Origin: JAKAUF01 sp050746205
Lineage (GTDB): Bacteria > Acidobacteriota > Terriglobia > Terriglobales > SCQP01
Length of the DNA stretch: 37,327 nt
Direction: 5' to 3'
Assembly (NCBI GenBank): GCA_050746205.1
Contig: JBOGKW010000012.1
Coordinates: 1-37,327 of the forward strand
The position numbers and the translations under genes were made by a program. Positions 8,092 to 15,285 of the stretch are shown one piece after another. Positions within the stretch are counted from its first letter, which is position 1, and the number at the start of each line of letters is the position of its first letter. The notes under the pieces were generated by a model. It made no database searches, was not told the DNA's origin, and was given only the letters and a program-made list of their open reading frames with translations.

Positions 8092-9069
8092 GTGCGGCCA
8101 CATTCGGTGATGTCGCCAGGCGGCATGAGTCGGAGCTGCCGTTGTGGGACTAGGATCGCCGTTTCGGCGTGGGCGGTGGGTGTATTACTTGCCCTGCCGG
8201 CCTTCGCCGCCTTGGCTGGAACGGCGCGCGTGCGTTCCCGGCGGGAATGGGCCGAGACGCGAGGCGCCACGCAGCCGGAGGGGGCGCCGCTCACGGGGGC
8301 CTATGTGGCGCGGCGTCTGCCGTCCATCTCGCTTTTGCCGCGCTCACCGCTGACCGCGGCGCGGCCGCGGCTGGGTGCGCTCACCTTTCCACTGTTTTCC
8401 GCCCAGGCCTTCGCGCAACAAGAAGTGCAGAGCGAGAAGAGCCAAAAAAAGGGCAAGGTCCATTTGACCTATGGCACCGGGAAGGGGCCGAAGTATTCGC
8501 CCGGGCATGTCTTCTACGTCATCCCGGCCTACGAGGTCTCGTATCTAAAGAACGTTCCGCCGCTGACGCCCCAGCAAAAATTCGACGCCATGTTCACCGA
8601 GACCTACGACTGGCAGGCGCTGGCGATGGGCGGCCTGGAGACGCTGTTCGAGCACACATCCAACGGTTATTGCGGCTACGGGCCGGGCTGGGGCGGCTAC
8701 GGCAAATGCTATGCCTCGGCGCAGATTGACGGCGACGATTCGGGGTTTTGGGGCGATTATGTTTTCCCGGTTTGGTTCCACGAGGATCCACGGTATTTCC
8801 GGTTGGGCGAGGGCCATTCCTTCGCGGTGCGGTTCTGGTATGCCTTGGACCGCACCTTCATCGCACGCAGCGATCTGACCGGGCGGCCGACCTTTGCTTG
8901 GGCGCCGACGCTGGGGACCATCCTGGCCGCGGTCGCCTCCAACACCTATTACCCCAATGCGCAACGCGGCGTGGGGCTGACCGCCAGCCGCATCGAGTTC
9001 GACCTGATCGGCACCGCCACCTTTAATCTCGAAGCCGAGTTCTGGCCCGACATCCGCAATTTGTTCTGA
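8092..9069 (+). CDS. Secreted conserved protein of unknown function
   Basis: This 325-residue protein has an N-terminal signal sequence; the hydrophobic core is AWAVGVLLALPAFAALA. A variable linker follows and then a conserved C-terminal domain of about 200 residues rich in Tyr, Trp, Phe and Gly. Landmarks include FWGDYVFPVWFHEDPRYFR, SNTYYPNAQRG and a terminal FWPDIRNLF. I recall this domain as common in acidobacterial genomes without an assigned function. The alternating aromatic pattern and terminal phenylalanine would suit an outer-membrane or periplasmic protein. The start is set at GTG 8092 because TATAGT sits 6 nt upstream; ATGs at 8110 and 8125 are in frame and also give a signal peptide. 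It follows the cytochrome c gene by about 100 bp. Confidence 0.7.
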   Translation: MRPHSVMSPGGMSRSCRCGTRIAVSAWAVGVLLALPAFAALAGTARVRSRREWAETRGATQPEGAPLTGAYVARRLPSISLLPRSPLTAARPRLGALTFPLFSAQAFAQQEVQSEKSQKKGKVHLTYGTGKGPKYSPGHVFYVIPAYEVSYLKNVPPLTPQQKFDAMFTETYDWQALAMGGLETLFEHTSNGYCGYGPGWGGYGKCYASAQIDGDDSGFWGDYVFPVWFHEDPRYFRLGEGHSFAVRFWYALDRTFIARSDLTGRPTFAWAPTLGTILAAVASNTYYPNAQRGVGLTASRIEFDLIGTATFNLEAEFWPDIRNLF

Positions 9070-9087
9070 GGGCCGCGGGTGGGCAGG

Positions 9088-9093
9088 TAAAAT
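9088..9093 (+). promoter_or_regulatory. -10-like TAAAAT, 5 nt before a GTG start
   Basis: TAAAAT ends 5 nt before the GTG at 9099 in an otherwise G+C-rich gap. A weak GCAGG overlaps it, so both a leaderless start and normal initiation are possible. Confidence 0.4.
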
Positions 9094-9098
9094 ATCCG

Positions 9099-9953
9099 GT
9101 GGACACTCGCAGGCTCAAAGCCCAACGAATGGCAAGGAGCAACCCGCGCAACCATCATGTCAGGGGTTCATTGGGGCGAACGGCGCCGCGACTGCTGGCG
9201 TGCCTGATCTTGACAGCGACGGCGGCATGGGCGCAGACCCCTGCGGCACCGGTCACGCTGACGGCGCCGCCGATGGCGGCAGCTATGCCGGCCCCTACCC
9301 CAGCCGCGGCTGCTGCCGCTTCGCTGGCGCCTGCTTCCGCGCCCGCCACGGCAAGTGCCCCAGCGCCGGCGACAGCCGCACTGTTGCTGGCCCCGGTGCC
9401 GCGGCAGCAGAAGCAGAAGCAAAAGCCGGCGGGGCCGCCGCTACCCACGCTGCGGCAGCTCGGCATCACGCCCCAGATGACGCGGGCAAACGTGAAAGCG
9501 CAGGAGCGGCTGAACCGGCGGCAATGGATGTTGCGCTGGCATCAGCGCCTGGGTCTGATCACCGGCGGCGCGATGCTAGCGACGTTCCTGCTCGGTCCCG
9601 GGGCGAAGCAGCGGCCTGGCAGGCCGGGTAGCCCCGCGTGGCATGTGGGCATGGGAGCGGCCACAACGGCGCTGTATTTCACCACCGCGTATTTCGCGCT
9701 AGCCGCGCCGAAAACGCCGGGCAGCCGGCCCACGGGCGCTGTTAAGCTGCATGAGATTTTGGCCTGGGTTCATTTTCCTGGCATGATCCTGACGCCGATT
9801 TTGGGCTACATGGCCTACCACCAGCAAAACATGGGCCAGCGCGTCCATGGCGTCGCGAAGCTGCACGGGCCGGTCGCGACGGTTACGTTTATTTCCTTTG
9901 CCACTTCGATCGTCGCGGTGGCTTGGCCGATTCATCTTCCCTTCCACTTTTAA
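9099..9953 (+). CDS. Four-helix b561-like membrane cytochrome
   Basis: This 284-residue protein has an N-terminal signal or anchor (LLACLILTATAAWAQ), an Ala/Pro-rich linker to about residue 105, and a four-helix membrane domain. Each helix carries histidines near its end: WHQRLG, WHVGMG, KLHEILAWVHFPGM and KLHGPVA. Paired histidines on four helices are how b561-type proteins bind two b hemes and shuttle electrons across the inner membrane. The next gene is YceI-like, the same pairing as yceJ (b561) and yceI in Escherichia coli, which supports the call. Start is GTG 9099; ATG 9129 is an alternative that shortens the N-terminus by ten residues. Heme binding is inferred, not shown. Confidence 0.65.
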   Translation: MDTRRLKAQRMARSNPRNHHVRGSLGRTAPRLLACLILTATAAWAQTPAAPVTLTAPPMAAAMPAPTPAAAAAASLAPASAPATASAPAPATAALLLAPVPRQQKQKQKPAGPPLPTLRQLGITPQMTRANVKAQERLNRRQWMLRWHQRLGLITGGAMLATFLLGPGAKQRPGRPGSPAWHVGMGAATTALYFTTAYFALAAPKTPGSRPTGAVKLHEILAWVHFPGMILTPILGYMAYHQQNMGQRVHGVAKLHGPVATVTFISFATSIVAVAWPIHLPFHF

Positions 9954-9984
9954 TTCCGCCCCGCCCCACCCTGGAGGACGCCAT

Positions 9985-10566
9985 TTGATTCGGACACCGA
10001 TGCTCGCTCGGGCAAGCGCCGTGGCGGCGATCTTGGCTTGCCCGCTGCTGTCCGCTGCGGCCGGGCAAAAGCCAACCACCAGCCGTTGGGTTTTACAAAG
10101 CTCGACGCTGACCTACCACGTGACCCACCCCTTGCACAGGGTGCAAGGGGTCAGCCATGCGGCCCGCGGGGAAGGGATTTGTGCCCAGGGTGTTTGCCGC
10201 TTCCTCATTGCCGATCAGGTGAAAACATTCACAACCGGCGATAGCGCTCGGGACGTGCATATGCAGCAGGTGGTGCGGGCGGCGCTCGATCCGCTGATCA
10301 CGGTGCGCACCAGCGTGCCCGAATCGGCCCTCTCCGCCGCCAAGGTCCAGGCCACGTTGGCGGTTCATTTTGCCGGTCAGCGGGCTACGTTTCCCGACCT
10401 GACCTTCGGTCTGCAGCACCTGGCAGGCGGCCGCATCCGCCTCAGCGGCACGATTCCGGCGGCGGTGGGGGAATTCAAGATCAAGCCACCGCAACTGTTG
10501 TTTATGGCGATCAGCAATCAGATTCCCATCACCGTCGTGATGGTTTGGGCGCCCGCCCGGCCGTAG
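9985..10566 (+). CDS. YceI-like periplasmic lipocalin-fold protein
   Basis: This 193-residue secreted protein has a signal peptide (AVAAILACPLLSAAAG) and a YceI-type domain. The domain has the opening SRWVLQSSTLTYHVTHPLH strand and the family hallmark DSARDVHM before P-ITVRTS. YceI proteins bind polyisoprenoid or quinone-like lipids in the periplasm. Start is TTG 9985, because GGAGG lies 7 nt upstream; the ATG at 10000 has no ribosome site at a workable distance. It begins 31 bp after the b561-like gene, so the two probably form an operon. A pair of cysteines (CAQGVC) around residue 62 is unusual and could form a disulfide. Confidence 0.75.
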   Translation: MIRTPMLARASAVAAILACPLLSAAAGQKPTTSRWVLQSSTLTYHVTHPLHRVQGVSHAARGEGICAQGVCRFLIADQVKTFTTGDSARDVHMQQVVRAALDPLITVRTSVPESALSAAKVQATLAVHFAGQRATFPDLTFGLQHLAGGRIRLSGTIPAAVGEFKIKPPQLLFMAISNQIPITVVMVWAPARP

Positions 10567-10730
10567 CGGCGCCGATCGGGCGAGAGGGGCTCAGTGCTGT
10601 AATGGGGCGGAGCCGCCGGTTGGACCATCCCGGCAAGGCGTCTACCGGCGGGGAGCGCGGCCCGCCCACGGCGGCGGCGAGGGCAGGAGGGGCGCTAGGC
10701 AGTCGCCCCGCTTGCGCGGGGGAGGGGGGC

Positions 10731-12188
10731 GTGAGCGCATCCTACCGCCATTGTGCGAGAAGGAATTCAGCGGTAAAGCAGTTGGTGAAGGCCCCTCTGG
10801 CGCTAGACTGGAGGCGGAGTTGTCCTCTGGCCGGCTGGTGGCATCGGCGGTGCATGTTGGTGGGCTGTGCCATGCTGGTGTTTGCCGCCGCGGCAGCGGC
10901 AATTCCACCTGGAGGTAACGGATCTAGCCCCTCCGCAATGGTGGTTGTTCCCGCCGGGGTTCGATTGGACCTGGCGCTGCCGCGGGCCATTCCGATCCAT
11001 CGCCCAGGCCAGCTTTTTCGGGCACGCCTAGCGGATCCGATTTTCGCCGCCAATCGCCTGGCCCTTCCCGCCGGAACGTTGGTCAGAGGCAAAATCACCG
11101 CAATCCACGGCGTCGCCTGGTGGCGGCGCGTGCAAGCCGCGATTGGTGGGGACTTCAGCCCTCAGCCCGCTGTCGCCGTCACCTTCATCGCCCTCCGGTT
11201 GCCGGGTGGGCCGCAGGTGCCCATCCGAACCACAATCACGCCTGCCGGACCGCCGCTGCGCTTGGTCGCCAGCCCGAACGGCGCGCCTCGCAAGCCTAGC
11301 TTGTGGCACCGCGCCCGTGCGTTCCTCGGCACCCAAATCCACGGATTCCGGAGTTTTCTCGGCCAGCAGCGCCATTGGCGGGTGGTGAAGGAGGAGGCGA
11401 TCCAGAGCCTGCCCTACCACCCCAACAATTTACCCGCCGGTACTTCCTATGAGGCCCGATTGCAGACGCCGCTGGGTGTGGCCGATGCCGGGCCCGCACC
11501 GCTGCCGCTGGCCTCGGGCTCGCCGCATCTGCCCACGGGTTTGATCATCCATGCGCGCCTGCGCAAGGGCCTCAGTTCCGCCACCGCCAAATGGGGCGCG
11601 CCCGTGGTCGCGGTGGTGGACCGCCCCGTCGTCGGTTCCGCGGGCCGCTTGCTGATCCCGCAGGGTTCGCGGCTGACTGGCTATGTGACCCAGGTGCGCC
11701 CGGCGCGGCGCTTGGATCGCAATGGACAATTGCGCTTCACCTTTTCCCGCCTGCAGTTTCCTGCTGGCGCGGCGCGCGCCGTGCAGGCCCGGCTGCAAGC
11801 CGCCGCCTCCGGCCAGCGCCTGGCGATGAACCAGGAAGGTGGGGTGCGCGCCACCGCGCCCTCGGCCGCCCCGGCGCTGGCGCTGGCGGTGCTGCTCAAT
11901 CAAACCGTGCAAGGGGATGAGGACAATGCCTGGACGCTGAACGCCGGCAGCGGCACGCACCTGGCGGTGTGGGGCACGGCCATGGCCGCGCTGCTCAGCT
12001 CCGCCCGCCCGCTGGCGATGGGCCTCGGCTATGTGGGCTCGGCGCAGACCGTGTATCGGCGCTTCCTGGCCCGCGGCCACGACGTGGTGTTCCCCGCCGG
12101 CACCCGTCTGCGCATTCTCCTGGAGGCCCCGCCCCCGCATCGCCCGCGCTTGCCTTTGTCGCCGGCGCCCGCCGCCAGCCGCCGGTGA
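10731..12188 (+). CDS. TrbI/VirB10-like repeat envelope protein
   Basis: This 485-residue protein has an N-terminal hydrophobic segment (CAMLVFAAAAAA) after a basic stretch, then repeated beta-rich units. Each unit resembles the barrel motif of TrbI/VirB10 proteins: LPAGTLVRGKITAI, LPAGTSYEARL, IPQGSRLTGYVTQVRPAR and FPAGTRLRILLEAP. VirB10 bridges the two membranes in type IV secretion, but there are no other secretion genes here, so this is probably a free-standing envelope protein. I recall similar acidobacterial proteins of unknown function. The start is uncertain: GTG 10731 has GGAGG 5 nt upstream, while GTG 10785 and ATG 10854 are in frame. It lies 164 bp after the YceI-like gene. Confidence 0.55.
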   Translation: MSASYRHCARRNSAVKQLVKAPLALDWRRSCPLAGWWHRRCMLVGCAMLVFAAAAAAIPPGGNGSSPSAMVVVPAGVRLDLALPRAIPIHRPGQLFRARLADPIFAANRLALPAGTLVRGKITAIHGVAWWRRVQAAIGGDFSPQPAVAVTFIALRLPGGPQVPIRTTITPAGPPLRLVASPNGAPRKPSLWHRARAFLGTQIHGFRSFLGQQRHWRVVKEEAIQSLPYHPNNLPAGTSYEARLQTPLGVADAGPAPLPLASGSPHLPTGLIIHARLRKGLSSATAKWGAPVVAVVDRPVVGSAGRLLIPQGSRLTGYVTQVRPARRLDRNGQLRFTFSRLQFPAGAARAVQARLQAAASGQRLAMNQEGGVRATAPSAAPALALAVLLNQTVQGDEDNAWTLNAGSGTHLAVWGTAMAALLSSARPLAMGLGYVGSAQTVYRRFLARGHDVVFPAGTRLRILLEAPPPHRPRLPLSPAPAASRR

Positions 12189-12227
12189 GGGTCCCGGCCG
12201 CCTCGGGAGAGGAATTAGCCAAAGCAG

Positions 12228-12245
12228 ACAGGCGAGGACGCCTGT
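12228..12245. repeat. Palindrome ACAGGCG-AGGA-CGCCTGT
   Basis: This is a perfect 7-bp inverted repeat with a 4-nt loop in the convergent gap after the VirB10-like gene. A partial second unit (ACAGGCGAGG) follows at about 12298. It looks like a dispersed intergenic hairpin and could serve as a terminator. Confidence 0.6.
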
Positions 12246-12273
12246 CCCATGTTCTGCGTCTGCGCTCCCGTGG

Positions 12274-12292
12274 GGCAGCCGTCTCGGCTGCC
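12274..12292. repeat. Second copy of the GGCAGCCG palindrome
   Basis: It has the same stem as 1249-1267, with loop TCT instead of TCC, and the same flanking GTGG. It again lies between two convergent genes. Confidence 0.7.
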
Positions 12293-12371
12293 AACCGACA
12301 GGCGAGGGGGCTTGCCGCCCCGGCAGCCGCGCGCGGCGCCGCCCCGCCGCGGGCCACGCGAGGCCCCACGG

Positions 12372-13691
12372 TCAATCCATCCCGATCAGGTGAAACGCCC
12401 GCCGCGGCGCCGGGTTGCGCATGAACCAATGCCAAACCCGCCCGCTGCGGTGGTTTTCCGCGCTCAGCAACGTGATGCCCTGGTCAATGCCCAGCACGTG
12501 CGGGCTCACCCATCTGGTCAGCGGATTGAAGGCGTCGGCAAAGCCGTACATGCCCCACATCGCCGGATAGCGCGCTTCCCAAGTCGCCAGCATGGCGCGG
12601 AGGTCCGCCAGGCAAATCTCCGGCGTGAACATCAGGGAGCCCGCCGGCGCGCAAGGCACCAGCGTGCCGTCTACGTTCGGATCCTCCCGGCCATTGACCG
12701 GCGGTCCGCCCCAGGCCATGTAGCCATGCGCGCCTTCGGAGGCGGTCAGGCCCCAATGCTCCTGGCTGTAGTCCGCAAAGCGCGCGTGCATCTTTCCGGA
12801 CCACGCCCGCTGCGCCCGTGTGCCGGCGATCGAGTTTTCGAAGTAGTTGATGTGCTCACCGCGGCTTTCCCGCTTGCCGCGGTAGTCTACCCAGGCCTGC
12901 GAGTACTGGTGAATGAACAGCGGACTGGCCCCGGCGATATAGCGGTAGCCGGCGTAGTTCACCCACTGCCGCTTCCAGGCATACCAGCACTGCCATGGGA
13001 TGGCTTGCCGGGGCGCGCCGATGCCGAGTAAGTACAGGATGGTCTCCTCGGCGTACATGTTCCAGGCGTGGGGAATAAACCCGTGCTCCGGCGTCCAGCC
13101 CATCGAGAGCCAGCGCCGCCGCGGCCCGGTCAGCATCCAGGGGAAATCCACCCGGTCGTAGATCGCCGTCGCCAGGCGGGGGATGGCGGGCTCGTCACGG
13201 AACGCCTCAGCCGCGGTCAGCACCCCGGCCAACAGCAGGGCGGTGTCAATGGTGGAGGCCTCGGACTGCCAGGCGCGGCGGCCGGAGGCCAGGTGCAGGA
13301 AGTGATAGAACCAGCCGCGCTCGCCCGGCGCGGCCTGGGCGAAGAACTCCAGCGTATTCCGCGCCCGCCGGCGGGCGGCGGCGGCGGAAACCCATCCCCG
13401 GCTGGCGCCGATGGCCAGCGCGGTCAGGCCGAAGCCGGTGGCGGCGATGCTGGCCACGTCGGCGTGGTGCGGCACGTCCGGCCGGCCGTCCATCCGCGCC
13501 CGGTCGCGCACCAGGCCGGTGTGCGCGTCCGCCTGCTCCCAGAAATAGCGGAACGCCCGGTGCGACAGCTCCTCCAGAAAGGCGCCATCGCCGGCGTCGC
13601 CTCCGATAGCGCCGCTGGCCGCCGGGCCGAGTGCGGCCGCCGCGGCGGCCAGCCCGGCAAAGCGCAGAAACGTGCGGCGGTGAAGGCTCAC
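12372..13691 (-). CDS. Tat-exported GH144-like glucanase (glucoamylase-like domain)
   Basis: This 439-residue protein starts with a twin-arginine signal (RRTFLRF, then an Ala-rich helix), so it is likely exported folded to the periplasm. The rest matches the glucoamylase-like domain typical of GH144: AFRYFWEQADAHTGLVRDR near the start, ATGFGLTALAIG, FYHFL, QYSQAWVDYRG, FGADAFN-like GFADAFNP and LGIDQGITLL near the end. Characterised GH144 enzymes cut beta-1,2-glucan or sophorose. Start is a GTG at 13691 with no clear ribosome site. It is the third gene of a TonB receptor-GH39-GH144 unit and starts 37 bp after the GH39 gene. Substrate is inferred from family only. Confidence 0.8.
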   Translation of the reverse strand: MSLHRRTFLRFAGLAAAAAALGPAASGAIGGDAGDGAFLEELSHRAFRYFWEQADAHTGLVRDRARMDGRPDVPHHADVASIAATGFGLTALAIGASRGWVSAAAARRRARNTLEFFAQAAPGERGWFYHFLHLASGRRAWQSEASTIDTALLLAGVLTAAEAFRDEPAIPRLATAIYDRVDFPWMLTGPRRRWLSMGWTPEHGFIPHAWNMYAEETILYLLGIGAPRQAIPWQCWYAWKRQWVNYAGYRYIAGASPLFIHQYSQAWVDYRGKRESRGEHINYFENSIAGTRAQRAWSGKMHARFADYSQEHWGLTASEGAHGYMAWGGPPVNGREDPNVDGTLVPCAPAGSLMFTPEICLADLRAMLATWEARYPAMWGMYGFADAFNPLTRWVSPHVLGIDQGITLLSAENHRSGRVWHWFMRNPAPRRAFHLIGMD

Positions 13692-13728
13692 GATGATGTC
13701 GGCGCGCGAAGGCGGGCCTCGGCGGGCG

Positions 13729-15267
13729 CTACCGCGTCACGGTCACCAAGGCCAGCGCCTCCGGCGGCAGCGTGAGGGACACCGTGTCACCGGGCCCCAG
13801 CGCGCGCGCCTGGGGCGGCCCGAGCTGGGCCGCGCGGCGCAGTTGGCGCACCTGCCGGCGGCTGAGAGTCCGCGGGCTGCCCATCTGAATCCATAGCGGA
13901 CGCGGATCGCCGTGCCGCCGGTCCACCATCTGCACCAAAGCGCGGTACCCGGCGCCTAGCCCGGCAAAACGCAAGATCACCCGTTTCACCGGGCCTTGGC
14001 CGCCGACGGGTGCGTAATTCCACGCCGCCACCGCGTAGCCGCCCGTGGCCCGCCGCGTGGCCAGCACCGATTGCGAGGCCACCGGCAGCCGCCGGTCGCC
14101 CAACTGGTGCAGCAAGACGAAGTCATTGAACGCGGCCTTGGGAATGTGATCCTCGGCGATCAGGCCGAAGCCCCCGTAGAACGGCGTCCGGATCACGCCC
14201 TGTTCCTCGAAGACGTCCGAGAAGGCCCAATAGGACATGATCTGAACTTTGCCAGCGCAGCGCCGGATGGTTCCGGCCAGCCACGGGCCCATGTACGCCG
14301 AATCGGTGACGTCCGGCTCATTCATATAGCTGGCGTTGTACTCGCTGAAAATGATGGGCAGGTGGGGATATGCCGACGCCGCCACCTGGCGATGCACCTT
14401 CGCCACCGCCAGCGCCACCATATCCCGGCGTGAGACCGGGCCGGCGATGCCAAGCACCGACCGCGGCGAATCGTTGCCGTAGACATGGGTCGAGACGAAA
14501 TCCACCGGCACATGGCGGCGGGCGCAGTGGGCCAAAAACGCCGGCACCCACGCCGCCTGCGCCGTCGCCGGCCCGCCCACCCGCAGCAGCGGGCTCACCG
14601 ATTTCAGCGCCCGCGCGGTGACGTCGTAGAGGTGGAAATAGGTCGCCTGCTTCGGCTGGCCCGCCCAGAAGCTGATGTTGGGCTCGTTCCAGACCTCGAA
14701 ATACCACTGCGCCACCTCGCCCAGGCCGTAGCGGTGGACCAAATGCCGGGCGAAGGCCTGGATCAGTGCGGCCCATTGGTTCCAGTTCTTGGGCGGGGCG
14801 ATGTAGGGACGGTAAAAAAAGGCTTGGCGCGTGGCATTGGCGGCCAACGCCGGAGGCATGAAGCTGAGTTCGACAAAGGGCCGCACCCCGCTGGCCAGCA
14901 ACCCGTCATAGATTTGGTCCACGTAGGACCAGTTGTAAACGGGCTGACCCTGAGCGTTCAGGTGGAACACGCCCACGCCGCGATCAAAAATGCCGTGAAA
15001 GCGAATGTAGCGGAAGCCGGTGGCGCGGTGCACCGTGGTCAGGTCGCGGCGATAGCTCTGGCGCAGCGATAGGAGCGCCCGCCCGGAGCCGAACATTTGC
15101 TCCCAAAAATGCGGAAAGGGCGTGGTTGCCGCCCGCGTGGGGACGACGATGGTCCTGGCGGCGCTCACGGACGGCGGGGCGGCCGCCACGGCCGGAAGCA
15201 CCAGCCCAATGACGAAAACAAGTCCGGCGATTCGCCGGGCGGACCCGCGCCACCAGTGAACTTTCAT
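13729..15267 (-). CDS. GH39-type glycoside hydrolase
   Basis: This 512-residue secreted enzyme has a signal peptide (IAGLVFVIGLVLPAVAAA) and a (beta/alpha)8 barrel. The acid/base is E195 in the WNEPN motif and the nucleophile E309 in FSEYN, with the RFHGIFD motif at 89-95; this arrangement matches GH39, whose members include beta-xylosidases. A beta-sandwich domain fills the last 140 residues. ATG 15267 is preferred over TTG 15285, because TACTGT lies 6 nt upstream and the protein then starts with Lys followed by the signal helix. It starts 18 bp after the receptor gene, so it is probably co-transcribed. Its job would be to trim oligosaccharides taken up by the receptor. Confidence 0.85.
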   Translation of the reverse strand: MKVHWWRGSARRIAGLVFVIGLVLPAVAAAPPSVSAARTIVVPTRAATTPFPHFWEQMFGSGRALLSLRQSYRRDLTTVHRATGFRYIRFHGIFDRGVGVFHLNAQGQPVYNWSYVDQIYDGLLASGVRPFVELSFMPPALAANATRQAFFYRPYIAPPKNWNQWAALIQAFARHLVHRYGLGEVAQWYFEVWNEPNISFWAGQPKQATYFHLYDVTARALKSVSPLLRVGGPATAQAAWVPAFLAHCARRHVPVDFVSTHVYGNDSPRSVLGIAGPVSRRDMVALAVAKVHRQVAASAYPHLPIIFSEYNASYMNEPDVTDSAYMGPWLAGTIRRCAGKVQIMSYWAFSDVFEEQGVIRTPFYGGFGLIAEDHIPKAAFNDFVLLHQLGDRRLPVASQSVLATRRATGGYAVAAWNYAPVGGQGPVKRVILRFAGLGAGYRALVQMVDRRHGDPRPLWIQMGSPRTLSRRQVRQLRRAAQLGPPQARALGPGDTVSLTLPPEALALVTVTR

Positions 15268-15273
15268 TCCGCC

Positions 15274-15279
15274 ACAGTA
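15274..15279 (-). promoter_or_regulatory. -10-like TACTGT before the GH39 gene
   Basis: On the minus strand TACTGT ends 6 nt before ATG 15267. It lies just beyond the receptor stop codon, so it could give the hydrolases extra transcripts; operon read-through would not need it. Confidence 0.3.
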
Positions 15280-15285
15280 CCGCAA

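Noticed and set aside
9847..9984. An upstream extension of the YceI-like frame overlapping the b561-like gene.
   Set aside because: The overlap region codes for the fourth membrane helix of the b561-like protein, and a strong ribosome site marks TTG 9985 instead.
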